Of a stretch of DNA of 64,000 nt, positions 35,701 through 44,099 are shown in pieces (position 1 is the stretch's first letter; each line of letters opens with the position of its first letter). The DNA lies in contig NZ_JBGJKZ010000003.1 in the NCBI RefSeq assembly GCF_041359055.1, positions 434,001 through 498,000 on the forward strand, in the 5' to 3' direction. A program made the position numbers and the translations under genes. The notes below the pieces were generated by a model. The model did no database searches, had not been told where the DNA came from, and saw nothing but the letters and a program-made list of their open reading frames with translations. Origin of the DNA: Paenalcaligenes hominis_A. Lineage in GTDB: Bacteria; Pseudomonadota; Gammaproteobacteria; Burkholderiales; Burkholderiaceae_B.

Positions 35701-36365
35701 AAATTCCCATGAACCAAGGCTGCTTAAAACCCATCGAGGTCATCATTCCCGAGGGCTGCATGTTAAACCCATCGTATCCCGCCGCTACCGTGGCCGGTAA
35801 CGTAGAAACCTCTCAGTGTATTACTGATGCTTTGTACGGTGCTTTAGGGGTTATGGCGGCGTCTCAGGGCACCATGAATAACTTTACCTTTGGCGATGAG
35901 CAGTACCAGTATTATGAAACCATTGCCGGGGGCTCAGGCGCAGGCATGGTGCTGCATACCGATGGTACACGGGAAATTTTTGATGGTACCGATGTGGTGC
36001 AAACCCACATGACCAATTCCCGATTAACCGACCCAGAAATTCTCGAGTGGCGCTACCCAGTTGTGCTTGAGGAGTTTTCCATTCGCCCAGACAGTGGGGG
36101 CTTAGGCCAAGGGGTGGGTGGCAATGGCGGCACACGCCGTATTCGATTTTTAACACCGATGGTTGCTTCAATTTTAGCAAATCGTCGTCGTATTGCTCCT
36201 TTTGGGGCTGCAGGAGGCCAACCCGCAGAGGTTGGTTCTAATTACGTGGAGCGCACCGATGGCTCTATTGATTCACTGGGTGCAACCGCTTCAGTGCAAA
36301 TGAAAGCAGGGGATGTCTTTGTTATACATACCCCGGGTGGAGGGGGATTTGGTCAAAGCAACTAA
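32706..36365 (+). CDS. Fused HyuA-HyuB hydantoinase / 5-oxoprolinase
   Basis: A 1219-aa cytosolic enzyme. The A half (1-~690) starts FWVDRGGTFTDIVAKSPDGG, with MGTTVATNALLERKG, LSGPAGGIVGMARIAA and GFDMGGTSTDVSHYGG of the ATP-binding acetate-kinase-like fold. The B half (~700-1219) starts DPVMLEIFNNLFMSIAEQMG and includes NDPYNGGTHLPDI, ASRGHHADVGG, GAGMVLHTDGTRE-like and the terminal HTPGGGGFG. Such fused enzymes hydrolyse cyclic amides (5-oxoproline, hydantoins) using ATP. Which substrate is unclear. It is followed by a TRAP importer, so the compound is probably taken up by it. Confidence 0.9.
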   Translation: MQRSTDSTHTTTPQWQFWVDRGGTFTDIVAKSPDGGLVTHKLLSDNPEQYADAALAGIRHLLGIAADQPIPTERIAAVKMGTTVATNALLERKGDDTVLLITAGFKDALQIGYQARPQLFNRHIVKPELLYGRVEEVHERVLADGTVEKALDPDQVKHQLQSAYNAGYRALAIVLMHSYRYHEHELQVAQWAKEIGFEQISVSHQVSALMKLIGRGDTTVVDAYLSPVLRRYVNRVASELDQVRLMFMQSNGGLTAAEHFQGKDAILSGPAGGIVGMARIAAAVGSDQLIGFDMGGTSTDVSHYGGHFERVFETVVAGVRLRAPMMNIHTVAAGGGSIVHFDGHRMRVGPHSAGAYPGPVAYRNGGPLTVTDCNVMLGKLQPQFFPAIFGPQADQPLDVELVQRKFKAMAAEIAAQTGVESSPEQIAEGFIQIAVANMANAVKKISIERGYDVSQYTLVSFGGAGGQHACLVADALGMSRVLIHPFAGVLSAYGMGLADITAMREISMEVELKAENLRACEERLAELTEQAAAEVVAQGVDPTQLQVLPRLLVRYDGTDSALVVDFASIEAMQAQFNEGYLQRYSFLMRDKKLIVEAASVEVIGQSGEELARSAADLEPVVVDTPIATVDMFSHDAAQKTPVYNRDTLIAGSRVLGPAIVFDQNGTTIIEPEWQLDVLSAGEMLLSRVKPKAKQVAIGTDVDPVMLEIFNNLFMSIAEQMGATLANTAFSVNIKERLDFSCALFDAQGNLIANAPHMPVHLGSMGESIKAVIQKNAGQMRPGDTYVLNDPYNGGTHLPDITVVTPIFNDAQTEILFFVASRGHHADVGGLTPGSMPPDSKTVMDEGVLIDNFKLVEKGEMRAEALSELLQSGPYPARNISQNLADLRAQIAANEKGAQELHRMVQTFGLDVVQAYMQHVQNNAEESVRRVIDVLQDGHFRYELDNGAHIEVAVRVNKAQRGATVDFTGTSAQLDSNFNAPKAVCLAAVLYVFRTLVNDEIPMNQGCLKPIEVIIPEGCMLNPSYPAATVAGNVETSQCITDALYGALGVMAASQGTMNNFTFGDEQYQYYETIAGGSGAGMVLHTDGTREIFDGTDVVQTHMTNSRLTDPEILEWRYPVVLEEFSIRPDSGGLGQGVGGNGGTRRIRFLTPMVASILANRRRIAPFGAAGGQPAEVGSNYVERTDGSIDSLGATASVQMKAGDVFVIHTPGGGGFGQSN

Positions 36366-36460
36366 TCTCTACTTGGTGCCCAAAGCTCTATTTTTGTTTG
36401 TCATGTGCTAATTAAAAAATAACAGACTTAATCATAGATTAAGTCCCTCACGGAGGAATT

Positions 36461-37429
36461 ATGAAACTACATCAATTCATGACTGCAGCCGCTGTGGTTG
36501 CCTGTTCCATGACAGCAGCTCATGCGGAAAGCTGGCGTATGGCCACAGCCTACCCAGAAACTAACTTTCATACGGTTAATATCCAAGAGTTTGTTAACGA
36601 GATCAAAGAGGCCACCAATGGCAAAATTGATATCACTGTACACGCCAACGGTTCATTAATTCGCCCTAGCGAGCTTAAAAATGCAGTGCGTTCGCGTCAG
36701 GTGGAGACAGGTGAGTTTATTATTTCCGCCCTAGCCAATGAGCACCCCATTTTTGCGGTGGATTCGGTACCCTTTGTAGCCGTATCGTATGATGACTCTG
36801 AAAAGCTCTATCAAATCACCAAACCTTATCTTGAAGACCTATTAGGGCGTCAAAACATGCAGTTGTTGTACTCCGTTGCTTGGCCGCCCCAAGGGATGTA
36901 CACCGACCGCGAAATTAACACCATCGAGGACTTAAAAGGTTTACGCATGCGTGCGTACAGCCCCCAAACAGAACGCTTGGCACAGTTATCGGGTGCGGTA
37001 CCCACACAAATTGAAGCCGCAGATTTAGCGCAAGCGTTCTCCACTGGTCGAGTCAACGCTATGATCACCTCTGCATCCACTGGTGTTAACTCCAGCGCGT
37101 GGGACTTCCTTAGCCACTACTATGATGTGGCGGCATTTTTACCTAAAAACGTAGTGGTAGTGAATAAACGCAGTTTTGATGCCCTAGACGATGACACCAA
37201 ACAAATTGTGCTTGATGCTGCCGCTAAAGCAGAAAAGCGCGGTTGGGACATGTCGCGTGAAGAGCGTGTGAAGCAAACTAAACTACTCGAAGACAATGGC
37301 ATTAAAGTCAGCTCAGGTAGCGATGAGCTGCGTGCCGCTTTACTCGAAGTGGGTCAGAAAATGGCTGCAGAATGGAGTAAAGAAGCCGGTAAAGAAGGCG
37401 AAACCATTCTTAACGCTTTCCAGCAATAA
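36461..37429 (+). CDS. dctP: TRAP transporter solute-binding subunit DctP
   Basis: A 322-aa periplasmic protein; signal peptide to AHA-ES (22). DctP signatures are TAYPETNFHTVNIQEFVNEI, FAVDSVPFVAVSYDDSEKLY, IEDLKGLRMRAYSP (with the arginine that binds carboxylates) and ALAQAFSTGRVNAMITS-like sequence. GGAGGAATT precedes the start. The conserved arginine suggests an organic acid ligand, which fits a cyclic amide acid such as 5-oxoproline, the predicted substrate of the preceding enzyme. It is the first of three TRAP genes. Confidence 0.9.
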   Translation: MKLHQFMTAAAVVACSMTAAHAESWRMATAYPETNFHTVNIQEFVNEIKEATNGKIDITVHANGSLIRPSELKNAVRSRQVETGEFIISALANEHPIFAVDSVPFVAVSYDDSEKLYQITKPYLEDLLGRQNMQLLYSVAWPPQGMYTDREINTIEDLKGLRMRAYSPQTERLAQLSGAVPTQIEAADLAQAFSTGRVNAMITSASTGVNSSAWDFLSHYYDVAAFLPKNVVVVNKRSFDALDDDTKQIVLDAAAKAEKRGWDMSREERVKQTKLLEDNGIKVSSGSDELRAALLEVGQKMAAEWSKEAGKEGETILNAFQQ

Positions 37430-37444
37430 TTAGTAAAAAATAAG

Positions 37445-37467
37445 GGCGCAGTCGGTTCGGCTGCGCC
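37445..37467 (+). terminator. Intercistronic hairpin after dctP
   Basis: GGCGCAG (37445-37451) pairs with CTGCGCC (37461-37467) with a 9-nt loop and no T-run. Such hairpins often protect binding-protein mRNA or attenuate transcription into the membrane subunits. Confidence 0.5.
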
Positions 37468-37487
37468 GCGTTGTGTAAGGAATTTCA

Positions 37488-38039
37488 ATGCGCAAAAGTC
37501 TCGATCGGTTATATGAGCTAAGTGGGGCTGTGGCGGCATTATCTTTGTTCATGATTATGCTTATAGTTTTTGGGCAAGTGATGTTGAATACCATCGACTT
37601 TATAGCACTTCATCTTATAGGTAAGAGCTATGGGTTTTTAATCCCATCTTACGCCCAGTTTTCTGGGTATGCACTGGGCTTTACTACGTTTTTATCGTTG
37701 GGTCTGGGTTTTAGAAAAGCCGCTCATATACGCGTCACCTTAATTGAAACCGCGCTCAAGCCTGCTGCTCGTCGTTATACCCTAACTGTGGTGGCCTTTG
37801 TTGGGGCCTTGTTGGGGGCGTTGATTAGTTATAGTTTGGTAGATTTAGCATGGCAGTCGTGGATGTGGGGTGACACAGCGACAGGCCTAGTGCGTTTACC
37901 TTTATGGATACCTCAAAGCGTTTTAGCGTTGGGTGCAATCATTTTTTTCATTTCAGCGCTAGATACTTTGGTAGACATGCTGCGCTATAAACAGTCTGCA
38001 GCATTACGTGCTATAGATCCTGTCGAGGAGGTCATGTAA
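37488..38039 (+). CDS. dctQ: TRAP transporter small membrane subunit DctQ
   Basis: A 183-aa protein with four membrane segments (about 14-35, 55-78, 95-118, 135-157). FTTFLSLGLGFRKAAHIRVTLIE between segments 2 and 3 is the DctQ-type conserved region. It contacts the large subunit DctM. GTAAGGAATTTCA precedes the ATG. The stop overlaps the dctM start (TAATG), so synthesis of the two is coupled. Confidence 0.88.
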   Translation: MRKSLDRLYELSGAVAALSLFMIMLIVFGQVMLNTIDFIALHLIGKSYGFLIPSYAQFSGYALGFTTFLSLGLGFRKAAHIRVTLIETALKPAARRYTLTVVAFVGALLGALISYSLVDLAWQSWMWGDTATGLVRLPLWIPQSVLALGAIIFFISALDTLVDMLRYKQSAALRAIDPVEEVM

Positions 38040-39340
38040 TGTCTGACGTAGGCCTGTCACTAATTATGGTTTTTACCCTTATAGGCAGCTTGGCCTTAGG
38101 GATGTGGGTGTCGGTATCTTTGTTTGTGACAGGGATAGTCGGCATTTTGTTGTTTTCAAATGCCCCGTTAATTAATGTATTAGCCACGAACATCTGGAGC
38201 TCTTCCGCTGAGTGGTCGTTGGCAGCTTTACCGTTATTTATCTGGATGGGAGAAATTTTATTTCGCTCCCGTATGTCCAAAGATTTGTTTACTGGATTAG
38301 CGCCGTGGATGCGTTCTTTGCCCGGGGGGCTAGGCCATGTGGGCATTTTGGCTTCGGGTATTTTTGCTGCCGTCAGCGGTTCTTCCGCCGCAACTTGTGC
38401 CACCGTCGCCAAAGTGACGGTACCCGAACTTAAAGCCCGTGGTTACGATGAAAAACTTATTTTAGGTACCATTTCCGGCTCTGGTACGCTGGGTTTACTT
38501 ATTCCCCCATCCATTATTTTAATTGTGTATGGCGTGGCTGCCGAAATTTCCATTGCTCGCTTGTTTGTGGCTGGGGTGTTGCCGGGCTTAATGATGATTG
38601 GCTTGTTTATGGCGTATGTGGCTATTTGGTCGGCACGGCATCCCGACAAAGTGCCTGCTAAAGACCCGCCCATGAGCTTCAAAGAAAAAATCAAAGCAAC
38701 CCGTACCTTGCTGCCTGTTAGCTTATTGATTCTTGGTGTAATGGGTTCTATTTACACCGGTATTGCTAGCCCTACAGATTCAGCTGCGGTAGGGGTAGTG
38801 CTGGCGTTGTTATTAAGCTGGGCGTTTGGTGATCTGAGCTGGAAAAACTTCAAAGAAAGCCTAATGGCGGCCTTGTTGTCCTCATCTATGATCGCCTTTA
38901 TTTTGGCTGGGTCCGCATTTTTAACTATAGCCATGGGTTATTCTAATATCCCTATGAACCTAGCGCGTTGGATCAGTGATATGGGCATGAGTCCGTATGC
39001 GCTATTAGCTGTGTTAACAGTGTTTTTTATTGTTTTAGGCAGCTTTTTAGATGGTATTTCCATCGTGGTTTTAACAACAGCTATTTTGTTACCGGCGGTT
39101 CAAGCGGTGGGTATAGACCCTATTTGGTTTGGTTTGTATTTGGTGTTGGTAGTCGAGATGGCTCAAATCACCCCACCGGTGGGGCTGAACCTATTTGTAT
39201 TACAGGGCATGACGGGACGCGATATTGTTTATTTATCTAAAGCGTCGTTTCCGTTTTTCTTAATGTTGGTACTAGGGGTGGTGCTGGTCATTATTTTCCC
39301 GCAAATAATCTTGACCCTACCAAAACTTATGTACAACTAG
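38039..39340 (+). CDS. dctM: TRAP transporter large membrane subunit DctM
   Basis: A 433-aa protein with about 12 membrane segments. DctM hallmarks: AALPLFIWMGEILFRSRMSK, SGIFAAVSGSSAATCATVAK, SGTLGLLIPPSIILIVYGV and VEMAQITPPVGLNLFVLQGM. It forms the sodium-driven translocation path of the importer whose binding protein is DctP. It ends 69 nt before a strong terminator that closes the hyuAB-TRAP operon. Confidence 0.92.
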   Translation: MSDVGLSLIMVFTLIGSLALGMWVSVSLFVTGIVGILLFSNAPLINVLATNIWSSSAEWSLAALPLFIWMGEILFRSRMSKDLFTGLAPWMRSLPGGLGHVGILASGIFAAVSGSSAATCATVAKVTVPELKARGYDEKLILGTISGSGTLGLLIPPSIILIVYGVAAEISIARLFVAGVLPGLMMIGLFMAYVAIWSARHPDKVPAKDPPMSFKEKIKATRTLLPVSLLILGVMGSIYTGIASPTDSAAVGVVLALLLSWAFGDLSWKNFKESLMAALLSSSMIAFILAGSAFLTIAMGYSNIPMNLARWISDMGMSPYALLAVLTVFFIVLGSFLDGISIVVLTTAILLPAVQAVGIDPIWFGLYLVLVVEMAQITPPVGLNLFVLQGMTGRDIVYLSKASFPFFLMLVLGVVLVIIFPQIILTLPKLMYN

Positions 39341-39409
39341 CTTTACCAAAACGTGCGGCAAGTCTCGTCATTTAGGGCGAGAGGGATATCAATAAATCCT
39401 GCCGTTTAG

Positions 39410-39443
39410 GCCCGATTCAACTACGGTAGAATCGGGCTTTTTT
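39410..39443 (+). terminator. Terminator of the hyuAB-TRAP operon
   Basis: GCCCGATTC and GAATCGGGC form a perfect 9-bp stem with a 10-nt loop followed by TTTTTT. Confidence 0.92.
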
Positions 39444-39580
39444 ATGCGTGCTCCATAACCCATGGACGATAAGCCCAAAAGTTGTGGTGCTGTCGCGCTA
39501 GGTACAAACACTTTGTGGTAAACAGGTTCAGGTTACAGTGTAAAAAATAAATAATGACGCAGGTAAAAGGGGAGTGCAGC

Positions 39581-39718
39581 GTGCAAAGTACATATAACTT
39601 ATCAGCAAAAGTGACTTTGTTCACAGGGGCGGTAGGTGGTTTAAGTGAGCCATTTGCTCAGGCTTTATTAGCAAGCGGTGCTGGTACTGGATGTGGTCAT
39701 TTGCCATCTGGTTTTTAA
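39581..39718 (+). pseudogene. Truncated short-chain dehydrogenase remnant
   Basis: A GTG-started 45-codon frame reads VQSTYNLSAKVTLFTGAVGG and continues LSEPFAQALLASGAGTG. This is the first strand and TGxxxGLG cofactor loop of an SDR enzyme (normally about 250 aa), which then breaks off into unrelated residues and a stop. The last glycine of the nucleotide motif is replaced by serine. It is a decayed N-terminal fragment just upstream of the MFS gene. The fragment is too short for function. Confidence 0.55.
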
Positions 39719-39783
39719 TCAACTAAAGCTCTTTGTTGTTTTCTTTCTTACGCACACAGTGCAGTATCAATAGGTGTTTTTTT

Positions 39784-40980
39784 ATGGGTTCATCTCAGGT
39801 TAAAACAGCGCTTTCTCCGTTTCAGGTGGCTTTGTTTTTGGTCATGGTCGGTATTAGTGCGGCATTGCATGTGTGGAAACTCGCACCCGCTTTGCCTGCT
39901 TTGCAAAGTGAATTGCAGCTTAGTCTAGTTGAGTCTGGCTTCTTACTTTCTAGTGTGCAAATAGGGGGTATGAGCTTAGGGTTAATTATTGGGCTCTTTG
40001 CCGAGCGTATGGGCTTAAAGCGCTGTATTGTGATTGGGATGAGTATCTTGGTGCTAGGGTCTATGGCTAGCACCTTGACCGATCATAAGAGTGTGGTGCT
40101 GCTATGCCGTGCCTTAGAGGGGTGCGGGTTTTTAATGGTGGTGCTACCTGTACCTGCGCTCATAAAACGCCTCGTGGCACCCCAGCAGTTAAGTCAGGTC
40201 ATGGGGCTGTGGGGGTGCTACATGCCCATGGGTGCAGTCATTATCTTATGGGCAGGGTCCTGGTTTTTAACATTGGGCTCATGGCGTTTTTTATGGTTGA
40301 TCTTAGGCGGATTAAGCCTGCTTATGACGGTACTAGCAGGGTTGATTATTCCGGCGGATCCGCGTGCAGCTAGCACGTCGCGTACCAGTGACCATGCATT
40401 ATTGCACATGGTTAGTCTTACGTTACGCACTAAAAAAGTGTGGATAGTGGCCTTGGTTTTTTGTGTATATGCCGCCCAATGGGCTGGAGTGATTGGGTTT
40501 TTGCCTACGTTTTATATTGCAGGGGATATTTCTGGAACACTCGCTGGCTTTTTAACAGGGATGGTAGCCGGGGCTAATATCTTAGGAAATTTAGGGGCAG
40601 GGCGATTACTACAGAAAAAAATTGCTCCCCAACAGTTATTGCTCTTTGGTTTTGTCACCATGATGATGTGTGCCATTTTAGCGTTTGGGGCAAAGATTGG
40701 GCTGCTGTGGCAGTTTTTGGCAATTTTAACCTTCTCCGCTATAGGGGGGCTGATTCCTGCTACGTGTTTTTATTTAGCTGTAAACGTGGCACCTAGTCCA
40801 CAGACCACCTCGTCTACCGTGGGTTGGGTCCAGCAGCTTTCATCATTAGGTCAGTTTTTTGGCCCACCCGCTGTGGCCTTGGCCGTTAACGGTTTGGGTG
40901 GTTGGCAATGGGCATGGGCCGCAACCGTTTCCTTTGCAGTAGTAGGGCTAATTTTGGTATGGTTGCTGAGTAGAAAGTAG
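39784..40980 (+). CDS. MFS transporter (CynX/NimT-like)
   Basis: A 398-aa protein with 12 membrane segments. ATG 39784 opens with AGGTG upstream; an in-frame extension to 39733 is unlikely. LALPALQSELQLSLVESGFLLS-type N-terminal sequence, LFAERMGLKRCIVIG at the segment 2-3 loop and GANILGNLGAGRLLQKK place it among CynX/NimT-like MFS carriers. The substrate is unknown. It stands alone between the SDR remnant and a terminator. Confidence 0.83.
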   Translation: MGSSQVKTALSPFQVALFLVMVGISAALHVWKLAPALPALQSELQLSLVESGFLLSSVQIGGMSLGLIIGLFAERMGLKRCIVIGMSILVLGSMASTLTDHKSVVLLCRALEGCGFLMVVLPVPALIKRLVAPQQLSQVMGLWGCYMPMGAVIILWAGSWFLTLGSWRFLWLILGGLSLLMTVLAGLIIPADPRAASTSRTSDHALLHMVSLTLRTKKVWIVALVFCVYAAQWAGVIGFLPTFYIAGDISGTLAGFLTGMVAGANILGNLGAGRLLQKKIAPQQLLLFGFVTMMMCAILAFGAKIGLLWQFLAILTFSAIGGLIPATCFYLAVNVAPSPQTTSSTVGWVQQLSSLGQFFGPPAVALAVNGLGGWQWAWAATVSFAVVGLILVWLLSRK

Positions 40981-41035
40981 AAGCGCCCTGTAGTTACACA
41001 TACCAAATCGCTTATTGGTTTGATACGCAAAAACT

Positions 41036-41063
41036 AAAAAGGCTAGGTTTACCTAGCCTTTTT
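41036..41063. terminator. Terminator after the MFS gene
   Basis: AAAAAGGCTAGGT, loop TT, ACCTAGCC then TTTTT. A perfect 8-bp core flanked by A- and T-runs. Confidence 0.92.
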
Positions 41064-41258
41064 ACGTGGCACTACGCCTGAGCCGTTGGGTATGGGGAGG
41101 TATCTACATGGTTTAGCATTAAATAGGTTAGCTGCTGCATAAGACGGGCTTGGCGTGTAATGGTGTGCGCCAACTTTTTAGTCCATAGTAAAACTGGCCT
41201 GTTATAGTGTTAACACCATGTACTACATAGTTAATGCCAGATTTTTCAAGGTGAATCC

Positions 41259-41495
41259 ATGAGACAAACCACGGTGTGGGCAGGCTTAGGTCTACTGTTT
41301 TTTCTTTTAAGCGGTTGTACTTCTAGTCCTAAATCAACCACCCAAACACAAAGCTATCAATGCAAACTCAACCCACAAAGCTGTATGTACGAAGGGGCTT
41401 ATGAGCACGATGAAGAAGCCTATGCGGAACAACGCGCTAAAGAGCTCAATAAAGCTTCTGCTCGCAAGCTAAAACGTCGCGGCAGTTGGTGGTGA
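41259..41495 (+). CDS. Small lipoprotein (78 aa)
   Basis: The N-terminus MRQTTVWAGLGLLFFLLSGC is a lipoprotein signal with lipobox LSGC, so the mature protein starts at C20. The mature part has two more cysteines (QCKLNPQSCMYEGAY), an acidic stretch (YEHDEEAYAEQ) and a basic tail (RKLKRRGSWW). AGGTG lies 7 nt upstream of the ATG. No family is recognised. Outer- or inner-membrane location cannot be fixed, though S at +2 favours the outer membrane. Confidence 0.7.
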   Translation: MRQTTVWAGLGLLFFLLSGCTSSPKSTTQTQSYQCKLNPQSCMYEGAYEHDEEAYAEQRAKELNKASARKLKRRGSWW

Positions 41496-41606
41496 GAAGG
41501 CAATGGGTTGTTGTTTTATGGTATGGTAAATACCTTGTTTTTCATGGGTTTAGAGTAGGCTGAGATCAGGTTGATACAGCGTGCTTACCATGTTTAGGAG
41601 CTGCTT

Positions 41607-42368
41607 TTGTTTAGTGATTTGATGGACGAAATGGGTGATCTAGATGGGTATTCCATCGAGCCTAAATTTTTTCTAGATGTGCCTTTTGTGCCAACCGACG
41701 ATGGCTTAATCGCAGCCATGTTAAAGTTGGCCGACATAAAAAAAACAGACACCTTGTATGACTTGGGTGCCGGAGACGGTCGTATTGTTATTGCTGCAGC
41801 CCAAAAATTTGGCATACGTGCCATAGGGATCGAGCTTGATCCATTGCGTGTGTCTGAGGCCATGGAGGACGCCGCTCATGCGCGCGTCGAGCATTTGGTT
41901 GATTTCCTCGAGGAAGATCTCTTTAAAGCCGATTTTAGTGCGGCTACTGTTATTACCATGTATTTGATGGACTCCGTAAACGTCATGTTACGGCCTCGGC
42001 TTCTTAACGAGCTACGCCCCGGCACACGCATTGTGTCTCACGCCTTTGACATGGGTGACTGGCGGGCGGACGTCGAAGAAAGCCTAGGCGGTATCACGCT
42101 TTACAAATGGGTTATCCCAGCAAAGGTCGAAGGTACATGGCAGTGGGAAGGGGTAGATGGCTGCGTTTATCACCTAGAGCTTCAGCAAAAATATCAAGAC
42201 GTCACTGGCGAAGTATGGGTCGATGACGAGCCAGCGCAACTTGTCGAATGCACACTTAATGGCGCGCGTTTAGATCTGCGTGTGCAAACCCATGACAGTG
42301 ATCAGCCTCAGTACATGGTACTAAGCTTCGAGGCGGATGCAAAAAATCCAGAGCTCGAATGGTTTTAA
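41607..42368 (+). CDS. SAM-dependent methyltransferase (lysine-methyltransferase-like)
   Basis: A 253-aa protein. The front part PKFFLDVPFVPTDDGLIAAM and TLYDLGAGDGRIVIAAAQKF (SAM motif I, about 49-68), IGIELDP and MYLMDSVNVMLRPRLLNELR resemble the FAM173/ATPSC-KMT type of lysine methyltransferases. Residues 160-253 form an additional beta-rich tail of unknown role. TTG 41607 is taken as start because AGGAG lies 6 nt upstream; ATG 41622 lacks such a site. Confidence 0.72.
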   Translation: MFSDLMDEMGDLDGYSIEPKFFLDVPFVPTDDGLIAAMLKLADIKKTDTLYDLGAGDGRIVIAAAQKFGIRAIGIELDPLRVSEAMEDAAHARVEHLVDFLEEDLFKADFSAATVITMYLMDSVNVMLRPRLLNELRPGTRIVSHAFDMGDWRADVEESLGGITLYKWVIPAKVEGTWQWEGVDGCVYHLELQQKYQDVTGEVWVDDEPAQLVECTLNGARLDLRVQTHDSDQPQYMVLSFEADAKNPELEWF

Positions 42369-42432
42369 GAGCAAAAAATCAAAGTAAAACCACCCAAACT
42401 ATTACCGCAAACCACCCTGTGTTGCCTACACA

Positions 42433-42732
42433 ATGAACATCACGCATCTAGAACACTTAATCATTGGTCTGGTGATTCAGGGTCTGTTCGTGTTGGGGTT
42501 TAACGCCTTAAAACGACCCGATGGTGTGTGGTATGGTGCTTTTTTTGTCACGGCATTGTTTTTAGGTCGAGAGCATGCCCAACGCGAATACAAAATAGGG
42601 GATCCCAGCCAACTAATGGGTTACGAGGCCTTAGACTTGTGGCGATGGTCACTGGATGCGCAGCTCGATTTTTTTGTTCCTACTGTGGCGGTATTTTTAG
42701 TGGCTGGACTCGTCGCGTGGTTTAAACGTTAG
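42433..42732 (+). CDS. Small membrane protein (99 aa)
   Basis: Three hydrophobic segments (about 8-24, 32-44, 78-95) with a soluble loop EHAQREYKIGDPSQLMGYEA between the second and third. Similar short proteins appear in phage and plasmid genomes as well as chromosomes, but I do not recognise a named family. It follows the methyltransferase gene by 64 nt. No strong ribosome-binding site is seen, so confidence is moderate. Confidence 0.55.
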   Translation: MNITHLEHLIIGLVIQGLFVLGFNALKRPDGVWYGAFFVTALFLGREHAQREYKIGDPSQLMGYEALDLWRWSLDAQLDFFVPTVAVFLVAGLVAWFKR

Positions 42733-42868
42733 GCTGATAATTACAGGATGGCGTTCTATAAGTTTGTCGTGTTTATCAACTAAATTGTAACAGCGCTCGC
42801 TTTATTGCCTCGTTCCTGTCAATGTAGGTGAAGGGATATGTTTCCCGTTTTTATATTTAGGATCTACA

Positions 42869-43078
42869 TTGAAAAAGACATTCGGTATTGTGAAGTGGTT
42901 TAATAATGAAAAAGGCTTTGGGTTCATCATGCCTGAAGACGGCGGCAAAGACCTCTTCGCTCACCACTCAGAAATCCAAGGGGCTGGTTACAAGTCACTT
43001 GACGAAAATCAACGCGTTTCTTTTGTAGTAGGCAGTGGTCAGAAAGGACCTTGCGCCACACAAATTGAAGTCGCTTAA
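42869..43078 (+). CDS. Cold-shock domain protein (CspA family)
   Basis: A 69-aa single cold-shock domain: GIVKWFNNEKGFGFIMPED contains RNP1 (KGFGFI) and LFAHHSEIQ is RNP2. Such proteins bind single-stranded RNA and DNA and relax mRNA structure. The start is TTG 42869, with AGGA 6 nt upstream; no ATG is possible. RNP2 begins LFAHH rather than the usual VFVHH. The gene has an untranslated leader and a strong terminator, so it is monocistronic. Confidence 0.9.
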   Translation: MKKTFGIVKWFNNEKGFGFIMPEDGGKDLFAHHSEIQGAGYKSLDENQRVSFVVGSGQKGPCATQIEVA

Positions 43079-43087
43079 TTAAGCCTA

Positions 43088-43104
43088 GCGTCTTTTAAAG
43101 ACGC
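43088..43104. repeat. Perfect inverted repeat just after csp
   Basis: GCGTCTTT-T-AAAGACGC, 8-bp arms with a single central base, 9 nt beyond the stop codon. It may fold only as a cruciform or bind a protein. It precedes the real terminator. Confidence 0.5.
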
Positions 43105-43112
43105 CGTTAAAC

Positions 43113-43148
43113 AAAAAACCGAACTTGTGATGAGTTCGGTTTTTTTTG
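43113..43148 (+). terminator. Terminator of the cold-shock gene
   Basis: AAAAAACCGAACT, 7-nt loop, AGTTCGGTTTTTTTT. Strong stem and T-run. Confidence 0.92.
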
Positions 43149-43409
43149 TTTTAAGTTCTGATCTTAGCCCTAAACCCTACACATAAAAGCTTGGTATTTA
43201 ACTGCGCTCTGCTGATATTTTCCCCTGTATCAGCCAAGACAAAAAATAGTATTTAGAATGCATCCAGTGTTACGACTGCTAATAATTAAATTTTAATGCA
43301 GATATATCCACTGTCATCTTGCCAGGTATAGTAATCAGCAAAGTGAATGAGATAGAAAAACGATTATTTCATCCTGATCCTATAACGTAACCAAAATAGG
43401 GATAGCATC

Positions 43410-43907
43410 ATGTCACTACTCGCAGATGTATGGCAAACCATAATTCATGAGTTCTCTGATATTGCCGATATGAAAGAGGCCACCGTCATTGGGGTTAGGC
43501 TAAGCGTGGCCGCACTATTAGGGGCAGCGATTGGCTACGAACGCGAGCGCCGCGGCAAAGACGCTGGGCTACGCACCCACATGCTCGTTGCCCTAGGGGC
43601 TGCCATTTTCATTTTAGTCCCTGTTACCGGCGACATGACCACAGCTGACGCCAGCCGCGTCATGCAAGGCATTATCTCGGGCATTGGTTTTCTTGGGGCA
43701 GGAGCCATCCTAAAACAAGAAAAAGAGCACATCGTGGCTGGGCTGACCACAGCGGCCAGTATATGGGTGGCGGCGGCAGTAGGGATTGCCGCTGGCTATG
43801 GACGCGAAGCCACTGCCGTCGCTAGTACAGTAGTGGCTTTGTTTGTGCTGGCAGTACTAGGACGTCTAGAGACATCACAGGCGACAAGCAGCGAAAAAAA
43901 ATCCTAA
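43410..43907 (+). CDS. MgtC/SapB family membrane protein
   Basis: A 165-aa protein with about four to five membrane segments. The family core is LLGAAIGYERERRGKDAGLRTHMLVALGA-type sequence (residues 36-64), then MQGIISGIGFLGAGAILKQ and VAGLTTAASIWVAAAVGIA. MgtC-like proteins are linked to growth in low magnesium and ATP synthase control; this short form lacks the C-terminal ACT-like domain of Salmonella MgtC. No magnesium-sensing leader could be recognised upstream. Confidence 0.88.
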   Translation: MSLLADVWQTIIHEFSDIADMKEATVIGVRLSVAALLGAAIGYERERRGKDAGLRTHMLVALGAAIFILVPVTGDMTTADASRVMQGIISGIGFLGAGAILKQEKEHIVAGLTTAASIWVAAAVGIAAGYGREATAVASTVVALFVLAVLGRLETSQATSSEKKS

Positions 43908-44043
43908 TGGGTATAAGGTGGCCGGGGCCTAGTAATAAGGGCAGGCCCCACATAATGTGAGTTCGGGTAGTTTAGGTTAGGATGTCCTAAGATCGTAATA
44001 AGTTGTGCAATGTTTTGCATAGGGTCCTTAACGTTACGCACAT

Positions 44044-44064
44044 GGACGCCGCTTAGCGGCGTCC
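44044..44064. repeat. Strong GC-rich hairpin without T-run
   Basis: GGACGCCGC-TTA-GCGGCGTCC, a perfect 9-bp stem, lies downstream of both mgtC (plus) and the secreted-protein gene (minus). No T-run follows on either strand, so it may be a weak terminator, a mRNA-stabilising element or a repeat unit. Confidence 0.6.
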
Positions 44065-44099
44065 CAGCATCCATTTATGGCTGTGAATAATGCGACCTG

